Origin: Candidatus Atribacter alterifermentans
GTDB lineage: Bacteria > Atribacterota > Atribacteria > Atribacterales > Atribacteraceae
Reading direction: 5' to 3'
DNA length: 15,199 nucleotides
Assembly (NCBI GenBank): GCA_012517635.1
Contig: JAAYUP010000190.1
Location: 1 to 15,199, forward strand
Below are positions 1-8,041 of the stretch, piece by piece (position 1 is the stretch's first letter; every line of letters begins with the position of its first letter). The notes under the pieces are model-generated. The model did no database searches, had not been told where the DNA came from, and worked only from the letters and a program-made list of their open reading frames with translations. The translations under genes and the position numbers were made by a program.

Positions 1-638
1 CTGACATAGAGCGTCCAGCGATTGCGACTTTGATACCGAATGTCAATTCAAGCACCGTTTTGCTTGATGTTGGAGCTAATGTTGATTGCAAACCGAAGCA
101 GCTTCTTCATTTTGGTGTGATGGGAGCCGAATATGCGAAAGCAGCTTTAAATATCGAACATCCCCGTGTTGGGCTTTTAACAATTGGAGAAGAAGAAGGG
201 AAAGGAAACGAACTGGTAAAAAATGCGTATCAATATTTTAAAAAGCGCTGTGATTATTTCAATTTTGAATTTATTGGGAATGTTGAAGGTCAGGATATCG
301 TCGATGGAAAAGCCGATGTTGTAGTCTGTGATGGTTTTACTGGAAATGCCTTATTAAAATTTGGAGAAGGTCTTCTTGAATTTATTCATAACATGTTGTT
401 TTTACACATAACCGATGAGCAACTCAGGAAAAGACTAAAAGAAGTATGGAGAAGATTTGATCGAAGCGAAATTGGTGGTGCCCCCCTGTTGGGGGTTGCA
501 GGAATTTGTATGGTTTGTCATGGAAAATCACATGCTCGAGATCTGACGAGTGCAATTTTCCGGGCAAAAGATTTAGTTGAGCAAAAAATGGCAGAAAGAA
601 TTCGTGACGGTTTATCAAATCTAAACTATATTCAGTAA
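1..638 (+). CDS. plsX: Phosphate acyltransferase PlsX, 3' part (5' end outside window)
   Basis: PlsX converts acyl-ACP and phosphate to acyl-phosphate, the acyl donor used by PlsY in phospholipid synthesis; it is a peripheral membrane enzyme. The frame is open to the left edge: codons from base 3 read DIERPAIAT and run into the TTG at 30 without a stop, so that TTG is internal and the true start lies upstream. About 211 residues of a usual 330 or so remain. Family motifs seen are the IGEEEGKGNELVK stretch, GNVEGQDI, the strongly conserved VVCDGFTGNALLK, and GGAPLLGVAGICMVCHGKS followed by a C-terminal AI..A..L helix. The gene is followed not by fabH or fabD directly but by 536 bases of non-coding, repeat-bearing DNA before fabK, so it may not be in the same transcript. 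Identification is secure. Confidence 0.96.
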   Translation, partial: DIERPAIATLIPNVNSSTVLLDVGANVDCKPKQLLHFGVMGAEYAKAALNIEHPRVGLLTIGEEEGKGNELVKNAYQYFKKRCDYFNFEFIGNVEGQDIVDGKADVVVCDGFTGNALLKFGEGLLEFIHNMLFLHITDEQLRKRLKEVWRRFDRSEIGGAPLLGVAGICMVCHGKSHARDLTSAIFRAKDLVEQKMAERIRDGLSNLNYIQ

Positions 639-1174
639 AAAAGGAAGATGTCAAAGATACTCTTCAATGAGAGGCGTTGCTTTAAAAAAGAGTTAATGAT
701 ATATAGAAAGAAAAGGACTCAAAACTGGCTGTAGAAATAGATAGTGTTGAAAATGGGGGAGGTATACTCCCAATCGGCACGAGATGAGAATAAAAACCCG
801 GAAATCTTGAAAAACCTTCTCCCTTGATGGGAGAAGGTTTAGATGAGGGTGAAAAATTGGATTCTAATCCGGTTTTAATATTTTAAAAATAAGACTTGAT
901 GGGAATTTTCAAGATTCCCCCTCACCTTCATTCTCTCTCACCGGGGGGAGAGGAAAAAAGAAAAACGAAGCTTCGGGATGACATATTCGGTGTCAGAAAG
1001 GATCCTTTTGCAGAATAGCACTGTTCAGGTACATAACCTTATTTTAAGAATATGAGTCATGACAATATTGTGGGAAAATTCCTTTTTAAAGAAAGTATTC
1101 TATTAAAGTTTTTTACTTTTAAAAGACAGAGGATAAGTTATATTGTAGCTGGACTGAAATGAAGGAGAGATAGG
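639..1174. other. Non-coding plsX-fabK gap holding dispersed repeats
   Basis: No open frame here resembles a protein. The left 150 bases show nothing clear beyond a small hairpin GGGAG-GTATA-CTCCC at 757-771. The middle (797-955) is a compound inverted repeat described separately. Just after it is a perfect 10-base palindrome CGAAGCTTCG at 966-975. The last 150 bases before fabK are AT-rich and should hold the fabK promoter, but I find only weak matches (TTTACT at 1112-1117 with TAAGTT at 1134-1139, 16-base spacer). There is no obvious intrinsic terminator for plsX. Confidence 0.7.
797..955. repeat. Compound palindromic repeat, two hairpin units in opposite orientation
   Basis: A perfect 12-base stem, AAACCTTCTCCC (812-823) against GGGAGAAGGTTT (829-840), closes a TTGAT loop. 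Facing it is a second G/C-tract unit (917-953) with a CTCTC/GAGAG stem (935-939/948-952). Outer arms are also inverted: AATCTTGAAAA at 803-813 is the exact reverse complement of TTTTCAAGATT at 906-916, so the whole can fold as one structure. Similar pieces recur near the right end of the window (AGATGAGGGTGAAAA at 841-855 versus 14 of 15 matches at 15171-15185). This looks like a REP or MITE-like dispersed element. There is no T-tract after the hairpin, so it is not a standard terminator. Confidence 0.75.
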
Positions 1175-2119
1175 ATGGAGACTCGTGTTACCAAACTGTT
1201 AGGAATCAATTACCCCGTTTTGCAAGGGGGCATGGCATGGGTTTCTACGGCACCTCTGGTAGCAGCAGTTTCGAAGGCAGGTGGATTGGGGATTATTGGA
1301 GCTGGAGGAATGGATGCTATTGAGTTGCGGGAGAATATTCACCAAGTTCGAGCCATGACTGATAAACCCTTCGGGGTGAACCTCATGCTTCTTTCTCCGC
1401 ACATCAATGAGCAGATTGAAGTGGTGAAAGAAGAAAATGTCCCAATCGTAACCACTGGCGCGGGAAACCCATCTCGCTTAATTGATGATTTTTCAAAAAG
1501 AGGGATTTTAACCATTCCAGTGGTAGCTTCTGTCCAGTTAGCCAAAAGGCTGGTACGGCATGGTATTCAGGCAATTATTGCTGAAGGAATGGAATCAGGA
1601 GGCCATATCGGTGAAATAACCACGATGTGCCTCATACCACAAATGGTTGATTCTCTGGACATCCCGGTCATTGCGGCGGGAGGTATTGGCGATGGCCGTG
1701 GAATGGCAGCAGTTTTTGCCCTCGGTGCAGAAGGTGTACAGATCGGAACCCGTTTTGTCTGTTCGAATGAATGTCAAATCCATCCTTTTTATAAACAAGC
1801 TATTGTCGATTCCCATGATCGATCAACAATCATGACTGGAATGAGCACTGGTCATCCAGTCCGTTGTTTAAAAAATAAATTGACGAGAAAGTTTGAAGAA
1901 TTAGAAACGCTGCGAGCAAGCCGGGGAGAAATAGAAGCCTTGGGATCAGGACGCTTACGGCGAGCTGTCTGTGAAGGAGATGTTGAAGAGGGTTCAGTAA
2001 TGGCTGGTCAAATATCCGGATTGATTCATGATATTAAACCAGTGTCGGAGATTATTCAGCAAATGATGAGAGAATTTCATAATACCGTGGCGCGACTCAC
2101 TCTTTTTAAAAAGGAGTAA
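1175..2119 (+). CDS. fabK: Enoyl-ACP reductase II (FMN-dependent, FabK)
   Basis: FabK catalyses the last step of each fatty acid elongation cycle, reducing trans-2-enoyl-ACP with NAD(P)H through FMN. The 314-residue protein is a full-length TIM-barrel of the nitronate monooxygenase-like family. It begins with TKLLGINYPVLQGGMAWVS (residues 6-24), has GGLGIIGAG near 36-44, the ESGGHIGE motif at 140-147 with His144, equivalent to the essential His of characterised FabK, and the FMN phosphate-binding AAGGIGDGRGM and ALGAEGVQIGTRF segments (167-194). Placement directly before fabD supports FabK rather than a nitronate monooxygenase. A GAAGGAGAG ribosome site sits just before the ATG. It is the first gene of a tight run: fabD starts 7 bases after its stop. 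No fabI-like gene is present here. Confidence 0.95.
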   Translation: METRVTKLLGINYPVLQGGMAWVSTAPLVAAVSKAGGLGIIGAGGMDAIELRENIHQVRAMTDKPFGVNLMLLSPHINEQIEVVKEENVPIVTTGAGNPSRLIDDFSKRGILTIPVVASVQLAKRLVRHGIQAIIAEGMESGGHIGEITTMCLIPQMVDSLDIPVIAAGGIGDGRGMAAVFALGAEGVQIGTRFVCSNECQIHPFYKQAIVDSHDRSTIMTGMSTGHPVRCLKNKLTRKFEELETLRASRGEIEALGSGRLRRAVCEGDVEEGSVMAGQISGLIHDIKPVSEIIQQMMREFHNTVARLTLFKKE

Positions 2120-2126
2120 ATGATAA

Positions 2127-3074
2127 ATGGATCAATGGGTATTTCTTTTTCCTGGGCAAGGATCGCAACGGGTGGGTATGGTTCAGGATTTTTTAGATCA
2201 CTATCCCCAGCAAACCAGAGATTTTTTTGGTATTGCACAGAAAAAAACTGGGGTTGACCTCCTTAAGCTTTCTTTAAAAGGACCCGAGGAAGAGTTAAAT
2301 ATGACCTATAATACTCAACCGGCGCTTTTAACCCTCAGTGTTCTCATTTATCAAATTATCAGTTCAGCAATTTCTTTTTTACCAGTTGCAGTGGCGGGTC
2401 ATAGTTTGGGTGAGTATTCGGCATTGGTTGCTGCCGGATCGATCGACTTTTCTGACGCCGTTTTTTTGGTAAGAAAAAGAGGAGAGATTATGCAAAATGC
2501 AGTTCCGACAGGGAATGGGACGATGGCAGCGGTTATAGGTCTCCCCGATCACCAGTTAAAACCCTTACTGCAGGAACTTTCTCTCAGTGGAAAGGTTGAA
2601 GTAGCGAATTATAATTCCTCGGATCAAGTCGTTTTATCTTTGGAAAAAAGATTGATTCCCGTTCTCAAGGAAAAGGCTCAATCACAAGGGGCAAAGAAAA
2701 TTATTGAGTTACGGGTTAGTGCTCCCTTCCATTCTTCATTTATGAGAGAAGCAGCTCAGGAATTTCAATCTATATTGTCACAAATTTCTTTTTATCGACC
2801 TCGATTCAGCTTTGTAAGTAATGTCACCGGCGATTATGCCAATGAGCCAGTAGAGATCCAGGAATTATTGAATCAACAAATGGTTTCCCCGGTTCAATGG
2901 AAAAAAATTATGGATCGATTATACCAAGAAGGTTATCGGAAATTTGTAGAAATTGGACCAGGAAATGTGTTATCAAAATTATTTAAACGAGAATACGATC
3001 AGGTTGAGACTTATTCGGTCCAAACCGTGTCAGTTTTAAAAGAATGGATGAAAGAGGCGTCAAAAAATGGTTGA
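2127..3074 (+). CDS. fabD: Malonyl-CoA:ACP transacylase FabD
   Basis: FabD moves malonyl groups from CoA to the phosphopantetheine arm of ACP, supplying the elongation units. The 315-residue length is normal. Visible are the N-terminal FLFPGQGSQRVGM oxyanion-hole segment (7-18), the nucleophile elbow GHSLGEYSAL with Ser93, the substrate carboxylate-binding Arg118 in VRKRGEIM, catalytic His202 in SAPFHSSFM, and the C-terminal Q..SPVQW and EIGPGNVLSKL motifs. An AAAAAGGAG ribosome site overlapping the fabK stop precedes the ATG. Its last 8 bases overlap the start of fabG (ATG at 3067), implying translational coupling. Identification and start are secure. Confidence 0.97.
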   Translation: MDQWVFLFPGQGSQRVGMVQDFLDHYPQQTRDFFGIAQKKTGVDLLKLSLKGPEEELNMTYNTQPALLTLSVLIYQIISSAISFLPVAVAGHSLGEYSALVAAGSIDFSDAVFLVRKRGEIMQNAVPTGNGTMAAVIGLPDHQLKPLLQELSLSGKVEVANYNSSDQVVLSLEKRLIPVLKEKAQSQGAKKIIELRVSAPFHSSFMREAAQEFQSILSQISFYRPRFSFVSNVTGDYANEPVEIQELLNQQMVSPVQWKKIMDRLYQEGYRKFVEIGPGNVLSKLFKREYDQVETYSVQTVSVLKEWMKEASKNG

Positions 3075-3816
3075 CTTAAAAAACCAAATTGCTATAATCA
3101 CCGGAGCTGGAAGAGGAATTGGTTTTGCCACGGCAAAAATATTAGGTGGTTACGGAGCTACTCCCATTCTTTGTGATATTTTATCGGAGTCGGAACTATC
3201 ACAAGCGGTAGAGCATTTACAAGCCGATGGGATTTGTGCCCATTCTTACCAGGTCGATGTAATCAGGAAAGAACAAGTCGATACTATGGTTCAAGCAGTT
3301 TTAGAAAAATGGGGCCAAGTTGATATTTTAGTTAATAATGCTGGGATAACCAGAGATGCAGCTCTTTTAAGAATGAAAGATGAAGATTGGCATCTTGTAC
3401 TCAATGTTTGTCTTCAAGGTACCTATCAATGCACTAAAAGTGTTTTGAAGTCCATGGTAAAAAGGAGGTATGGTCGGATCATTAATATTTCTTCAGTGGT
3501 AGGGGTAATTGGAAATGCCGGACAGGTAAATTACTCGTCTGCCAAAGCAGCTATCATTGGTTTTACCAAATCTCTTGCCCGAGAAGTTGCATCACGCGGA
3601 ATCACCGTTAATGCAATTGCTCCCGGTTTTTTTGATACCGATATGACCCGTAAATTACCTGAAGCAATTAAACAAGGGTGGATCAATCAAATACCGATAG
3701 GGCGATTGGGACAACCAGAAGAAATAGCTGAGGCCGTTGCCTTTCTTTCGTCATCCGCCGCCGCTTATATAACCGGTCAAACGCTTCATATTAACGGTGG
3801 TATGGTGATGTATTAA
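3067..3816 (+). CDS. fabG: 3-oxoacyl-ACP reductase FabG
   Basis: FabG performs the NADPH-dependent reduction of 3-oxoacyl-ACP, the first reduction of the elongation cycle. The 249-residue short-chain dehydrogenase shows the Rossmann TGAGRGIG at 12-19, NNAG at 90-93, Asn113, and the catalytic Ser143-Tyr156-Lys160 set in ISSVVG and YSSAK, followed by the cofactor-loop VNAIAPGFFDTDM and the closing GQTLHINGGM. The two FabG-type arginines proposed to contact ACP cannot be assigned with certainty, but the setting between fabD and acpP makes FabG far more likely than another SDR. The start overlaps fabD by 8 bases; acpP begins 29 bases after the stop. Confidence 0.96.
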   Translation: MVDLKNQIAIITGAGRGIGFATAKILGGYGATPILCDILSESELSQAVEHLQADGICAHSYQVDVIRKEQVDTMVQAVLEKWGQVDILVNNAGITRDAALLRMKDEDWHLVLNVCLQGTYQCTKSVLKSMVKRRYGRIINISSVVGVIGNAGQVNYSSAKAAIIGFTKSLAREVASRGITVNAIAPGFFDTDMTRKLPEAIKQGWINQIPIGRLGQPEEIAEAVAFLSSSAAAYITGQTLHINGGMVMY

Positions 3817-3845
3817 AACTAATTGAATGGTTGGAGGTGCTGGAA

Positions 3846-4079
3846 ATGGATGTTTATTCCAAAGTTAAAGAAATAATTGTTGATCAGCTTGGTATTGAAG
3901 AAGAAGATGTCGCACCAGATGCTTCCTTTATTGACGACCTGGGTGCTGATTCTCTTGATATCGTTGAGCTCATTATGGCATTTGAAGAAGAATTTGATAT
4001 AGAAATTCCCGATGAAGATGCCGAAAAGATTACCTCGGTACAAGAAGCAATCGATTATATTGAATCAAAATTAAGCTAA
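3846..4079 (+). CDS. acpP: Acyl carrier protein
   Basis: ACP carries growing acyl chains on a 4'-phosphopantetheine arm and is the shared substrate of the neighbouring FabK, FabD and FabG and of PlsX. The 77-residue acidic protein contains the attachment motif DLGADSLDIVEL with Ser36, and the four-helix pattern ending in DYIESKL. The start is the ATG at 3846: a perfect GGAGGTG at 3833-3839 stands 6 bases before it. An upstream in-frame TTG at 3831 overlaps that ribosome site and would add five residues with no homology, so it is rejected. rnc follows within about 15 bases. Confidence 0.97.
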   Translation: MDVYSKVKEIIVDQLGIEEEDVAPDASFIDDLGADSLDIVELIMAFEEEFDIEIPDEDAEKITSVQEAIDYIESKLS

Positions 4080-4093
4080 TTTTGAAACTGACA

Positions 4094-4810
4094 ATGCCTT
4101 TTCAGGAAAATGAACTCATCGAACTTGAAAATAGAATTGGCTACCATTTTGAGAATCGTTCTCTTTTAAAGACCGCCTTATTGCATAAGTCGGCGTTGGA
4201 GGGGAAAGAAGGGCATTGTAATGATAAGTTTGAATGGTTAGGTGATGCGGTAGTCGGCTTATATATTGCCGACTACCTTTTTTCTCAATATGAGAAACCA
4301 CGGAGCTGGCTTTCGGCTATGAAAGCAAAATGGGCGAGTGAAGAAAGCCTAGCCCAGGTCGCTCGCAATATTCATTTAGAACGATTTATCCTCCTTGGGA
4401 AAGGAGAAGAGAAGGGTCGAGGACGGGAGAAGAATTCGATCATTTCGAGTGCCCTTGAAGCATTGGTCGGTGCAGTGTATTTAGATTCAAAATCCTTTGA
4501 TACGACCAAAAATGTCTTAGATACCATTTTTTCTTCTGAAGGTGGTCTTGAATTAGTTTTTCTTTCAGTCAATTATAAAAGCCTCTTGCAAACCTGGTCA
4601 TTGAAAGAACACGAGACTCTCCCCATTTATCAAGTTATTGAAGATTCGCAGGAGCGGAAAACCTATCGCATTGTGGTTATGATAAATAAGAAAGAGGTAG
4701 CCGTTGGTGAGGGTTCCAGCAAAAAAAAGGCGGAACAGGATGCTGCTCGTAAGGCTTGGGAAAAAATCATCGAAGAAAAATATGGTTTTCGTGATGATCC
4801 ATGTTTTTAA
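4094..4810 (+). CDS. rnc: Ribonuclease III, with altered active-site acids
   Basis: RNase III cuts double-stranded RNA, including rRNA precursor stems. The 238-residue protein has the usual endonuclease domain (about 1-150) and a C-terminal double-stranded RNA-binding domain with Y.V and the GEGSSKKKAEQDAARKAW signature (about 155-235). The signature is read as CNDKFEWLGDAVV, so metal ligands Glu47 and Asp51 are kept, and Glu122 is kept in ALEALVGAVYLD. But the metal-ligand Asp (D114 in E. coli) is Ser119, the first signature Glu (E38) is Asp44, and E65 is Arg70. Context (acpP-rnc-smc) makes orthology certain; full catalytic competence is not. Start: neither ATG 4094 nor TTG 4082 has a clear ribosome site; I chose the ATG. 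The 3' end overlaps smc by 10 bases. Confidence 0.93.
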   Translation: MPFQENELIELENRIGYHFENRSLLKTALLHKSALEGKEGHCNDKFEWLGDAVVGLYIADYLFSQYEKPRSWLSAMKAKWASEESLAQVARNIHLERFILLGKGEEKGRGREKNSIISSALEALVGAVYLDSKSFDTTKNVLDTIFSSEGGLELVFLSVNYKSLLQTWSLKEHETLPIYQVIEDSQERKTYRIVVMINKKEVAVGEGSSKKKAEQDAARKAWEKIIEEKYGFRDDPCF

Positions 4811-7800
4811 CTCATTTAAATATTCATGGGTTTAAGTCCTTCGCCCATCCAGTTACGATTGAGTTTCATCCTGGTTTAAACGTCATTGTAGGCCCGAATG
4901 GTTCAGGGAAAAGCAATGTTATTGATGCTCTCCGCTGGGTATTGGGAGATAATTTTCGGGAAATGCGAGTCTCCCAGGGAAGAGAAGTTATTTTTCATGG
5001 AGCAGCGGGAGCAAAGCCGTTGGGAATGGCTTTTATAGAAACTCAATGGTCAGAGAGTGAAGATGCAGCACCCTATTTGATTGGAAGACGAATCTTTGCA
5101 TCTGGAGAATCAGAGTATTTCTTGAACCAAAATCGCTTTCGTTTAAAAGATTTAAAGGAGGCACTCCGGAAGTTTGGTTTTTTGGTTGATCGTATTGGTG
5201 TAGCAGTTGTTGATAACACCAAATTACAAAGTTTGTTTGAATTTCGTCCCAGCGATAAATTTTCCCTCTTTGAAATGGCTAGCGGTACCTATGCTGTGAA
5301 GGAAAAGCTCTCATTGATGAAATCTTCTTTAGTAAAAATTGACGAAAAGCTCTACCGTTTAAAAGAACGGGAAAATGAACTCAATCTTCAGATTGAAAAA
5401 GTGACCGAACATGCTCAACAGGAAGAAAAATATCTCCATGAGGAGAAATTGTTTATTGGGCTCCGAAAAGAATATTTTAACCTGCTCATTCAGCAGCGGT
5501 TGAAAAAGATAAAAGAATTGGAAGGTGAAAAAGAAAAAGTTGAAAAAGAGTTAAAACGATTGGAGGACGAAAGAGCCCACCTCGAACTTTTATTCAAAAA
5601 ACAACAAGAGTTACATCAGGAAAGGGAGGAGCTTAAATCCCAAGTTCTGGAAAGATTAGAAAATCTTCGAGAAAATATGCGGTCTTTGGAACAGCAGATT
5701 TACTTTTACCTCATTGAAGCGCGACAAAGGGAAAAAAATAAGCTATTGAATCGAGAAACCTTACAAGAGTTACGACCTCAATTCGACTTTCTAAAAAAGA
5801 AGGTTGAAGACCTTCAAAATAATCCTTTATATCATGAAACTTTTGATGAGTTAGAAGGAAAAGAAAAAGAATACCAAAAAAGAGTGACAGAGTTCAGAAT
5901 TCGTAAGGATTCTTTCCAGGAACAAATCAACCAACACAAACAGGAATGGTCTCGTTTAGAAACTTCCCTTCATTATCTTTCTGAAGAATTTACGGTGATC
6001 GAGCGTGAACAAAGTTCTCTCGATTCCTTATCAAACAAGCTCATCCAGCAAATCGAGAGTACGCAAAAAAAGATGTCACTTCTTCAGGAGGAAAATCGAA
6101 GGAATATCACCAAGAGAGAGCAATTGAAGGAGAGATTAGATAGAAAAAAAACCTTATTGGCTAAAATTCGGAACGGACTGCGCGAATATGAACCTGAGGG
6201 AAAAATCGATGCAAGAATCGCTGACCGGCTCAAACAACTCATTCAAAAAGGATGGCCAGGGAAAGTCATTTATGCTTTCAATTGGCTATTTAAGGATTAT
6301 ACTGCTATTCTAAAAACAGACGAAAATTTAAATTTTCATCCATCTTCTTCGAAGGTTGGTCAGGGTTTTATCTATTTTGATGCTTTGCCGCCATCAGATT
6401 ACTGGAAAATTTTCACTAAGAACTCCATTATCGATGTTTTGAAGCGTGGAGAAGTTCCCGAAGTCAATATGATCAGCTCCGATGGTCTTATTGTGTATCG
6501 TCGAGATGGTGTGTTGATATTTCCGAGGAAACGAGTGACAAATCAGAGTGGAGTTCGATTTTATCAAAGTTGGCAAAAAAAGAGTTTCGCCCTTCAAAAG
6601 AGGATACAAGAAGGAGAAAAAGATATTTCAGTTTTGCTCGCCCAAGAAAACCAACTGGAGAAAGAGTTGACGAAAATAAAAGGGGAGCTTCAGGTTATCC
6701 AGCTCCGTTATGATGACCTTCAAAAGGAAAGAAAAAAGAAGAGCGAGAAAATCGAATTAATCACTCAGAAAAAACAGTCTTTCCAAAATGAAAGGGAGAA
6801 ATGTGGTGAGCAACTGGATCAGTTCATGCGGGAAAAAGAGGATATAGAAAACCAAGTCAATCAATTAGAGGATGGTTTAAGAGAAATTCGCACTAAACGG
6901 TTTGAAAGAGAAAAGCTTCGGTCAACCGAAGAAAAACTGCAAGGAGAGCTTGCCACTATTGAGACACTTATTGAGAAATCAATATCTGCTCTTCAAAATA
7001 TTGAAATGAGCCGAAATCAGTCACTGGATGTTTGGAAAGAGATAATTTTTAAGATCAAGAAAATGAATGAAGAATATCAATATGAGCTAAATAGAAAAAA
7101 AGCGTCATTTGCAGCGGTGGATGAAATTCGAGAAAAAATGTCAGAAATTGAACTTCTAAGAGAAAAACGAAAGAATGAGCAAGATTCTCTTTCTCATAAA
7201 AAAGAGAAATTATCTTTGCAAAAAGAAAAATGGCTTTTCGAAGTTCAGGAATATACTGCTCGACTGAATGAATATCAAGAGTGGGAGACCAACGGCCTCA
7301 TTTTGCCTCCTTATACCGATCTTCAGCATTTAGAACGGATGATCAAAGAAAAAGAAACACGGTTAAAAACCTGGGATATCCGGAGAGGTTCTATCTCACA
7401 GCTCCGGGATTTAAAAGAACGACAGAATTATATTCAAGATAAATTAACATATTTTCAGGACGCCATAACTCGATTCGAAAAAAGTCGGAGTGAATATGAA
7501 TTCTTGTGTCAAGAACTATTCTATGAATTTTTATTAGAGGTCAATTTTCACTTTCAGAATAATTTTCAGCGAGTTTTTAGCGGTGGAAAAGCAAGGATCG
7601 AAATTGAAGAACAAAACTTGGAAATTATTATCCAGATCCCCGGAAAAAAGAAACAAAGGTTATCACTTTTATCAAGTGGAGAAAAGGCACTGACGGCTTT
7701 ATGTCTTTTTTTTGCTTTATTTAAAGCTGGTGGTTATCACTTTTGTTTTTTTGATGAAGTTGATGCGACCCTCGATCATTTCAATAGTGTTCGTTTAGCC

Positions 7801-7971
7801 GATCTTATGAAAGAATTTTCGCGAGAATGCCAAATAATTATCGTCACTCATCAGGAAGAAATAATGGAAGTATCCGATCGAATTATTGGAGTAACCATGG
7901 ATGAACCAGGGATTTCACGGGTCGTTCCTCTTTTGGCGAAAAACGCGTCGCTCATCACTTCTCAAAATTAA
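4801..7971 (+). CDS. smc: Chromosome segregation/condensation ATPase SMC, divergent
   Basis: SMC with ScpA and ScpB loops and condenses the chromosome. The 1056-residue protein starts with the typical MFLTHLNIHGFKSFA and Walker A GPNGSGKS (31-38), has the RSGESE-like ASGESEYFLN, then coiled-coil arms of charged heptads (about 165-460 and 596-910), a central hinge (about 465-595), and the C-terminal head with LSLLSSGEKALTAL (954-967), Walker B FCFFDEVDA (981-989) and VTHQ (1015-1018). It is about 130 residues shorter than well-known bacterial SMCs. Differences: the Q-loop Gln (ISQG in B. subtilis) is Asn139 in VVDNTK; the ABC signature SGGE is SSGE; the hinge is short and ends RVTNQSG where family members have a glycine-rich GG.TGG. 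MukB or Rad50 are excluded by the head sequence and by synteny. The start overlaps the end of rnc. Confidence 0.93.
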   Translation: MFLTHLNIHGFKSFAHPVTIEFHPGLNVIVGPNGSGKSNVIDALRWVLGDNFREMRVSQGREVIFHGAAGAKPLGMAFIETQWSESEDAAPYLIGRRIFASGESEYFLNQNRFRLKDLKEALRKFGFLVDRIGVAVVDNTKLQSLFEFRPSDKFSLFEMASGTYAVKEKLSLMKSSLVKIDEKLYRLKERENELNLQIEKVTEHAQQEEKYLHEEKLFIGLRKEYFNLLIQQRLKKIKELEGEKEKVEKELKRLEDERAHLELLFKKQQELHQEREELKSQVLERLENLRENMRSLEQQIYFYLIEARQREKNKLLNRETLQELRPQFDFLKKKVEDLQNNPLYHETFDELEGKEKEYQKRVTEFRIRKDSFQEQINQHKQEWSRLETSLHYLSEEFTVIEREQSSLDSLSNKLIQQIESTQKKMSLLQEENRRNITKREQLKERLDRKKTLLAKIRNGLREYEPEGKIDARIADRLKQLIQKGWPGKVIYAFNWLFKDYTAILKTDENLNFHPSSSKVGQGFIYFDALPPSDYWKIFTKNSIIDVLKRGEVPEVNMISSDGLIVYRRDGVLIFPRKRVTNQSGVRFYQSWQKKSFALQKRIQEGEKDISVLLAQENQLEKELTKIKGELQVIQLRYDDLQKERKKKSEKIELITQKKQSFQNEREKCGEQLDQFMREKEDIENQVNQLEDGLREIRTKRFEREKLRSTEEKLQGELATIETLIEKSISALQNIEMSRNQSLDVWKEIIFKIKKMNEEYQYELNRKKASFAAVDEIREKMSEIELLREKRKNEQDSLSHKKEKLSLQKEKWLFEVQEYTARLNEYQEWETNGLILPPYTDLQHLERMIKEKETRLKTWDIRRGSISQLRDLKERQNYIQDKLTYFQDAITRFEKSRSEYEFLCQELFYEFLLEVNFHFQNNFQRVFSGGKARIEIEEQNLEIIIQIPGKKKQRLSLLSSGEKALTALCLFFALFKAGGYHFCFFDEVDATLDHFNSVRLADLMKEFSRECQIIIVTHQEEIMEVSDRIIGVTMDEPGISRVVPLLAKNASLITSQN

Positions 7972-8041
7972 CCAATCGTGAAAGACTGACTCATTCATCA
8001 CTGATCTTTTAACATGAACTATTTCGAATGGAGAGGTAGGA

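Noticed and set aside
812..840. Perfect 12-bp hairpin as the plsX intrinsic terminator
   Set aside because: No T-tract follows, it is 170 bases after the stop, and its sequence belongs to a dispersed repeat family.
1112..1144. fabK promoter candidates (TTTACT with TAAGTT, or TATATT at 1139-1144)
   Set aside because: Only four of six matches in each box for the first pair, and a 21-base spacer for the second; too weak to annotate.
3831..3845. TTG 3831 as acpP start
   Set aside because: It lies on the edge of the GGAGGTG ribosome site that serves ATG 3846, and the added residues have no ACP homology.
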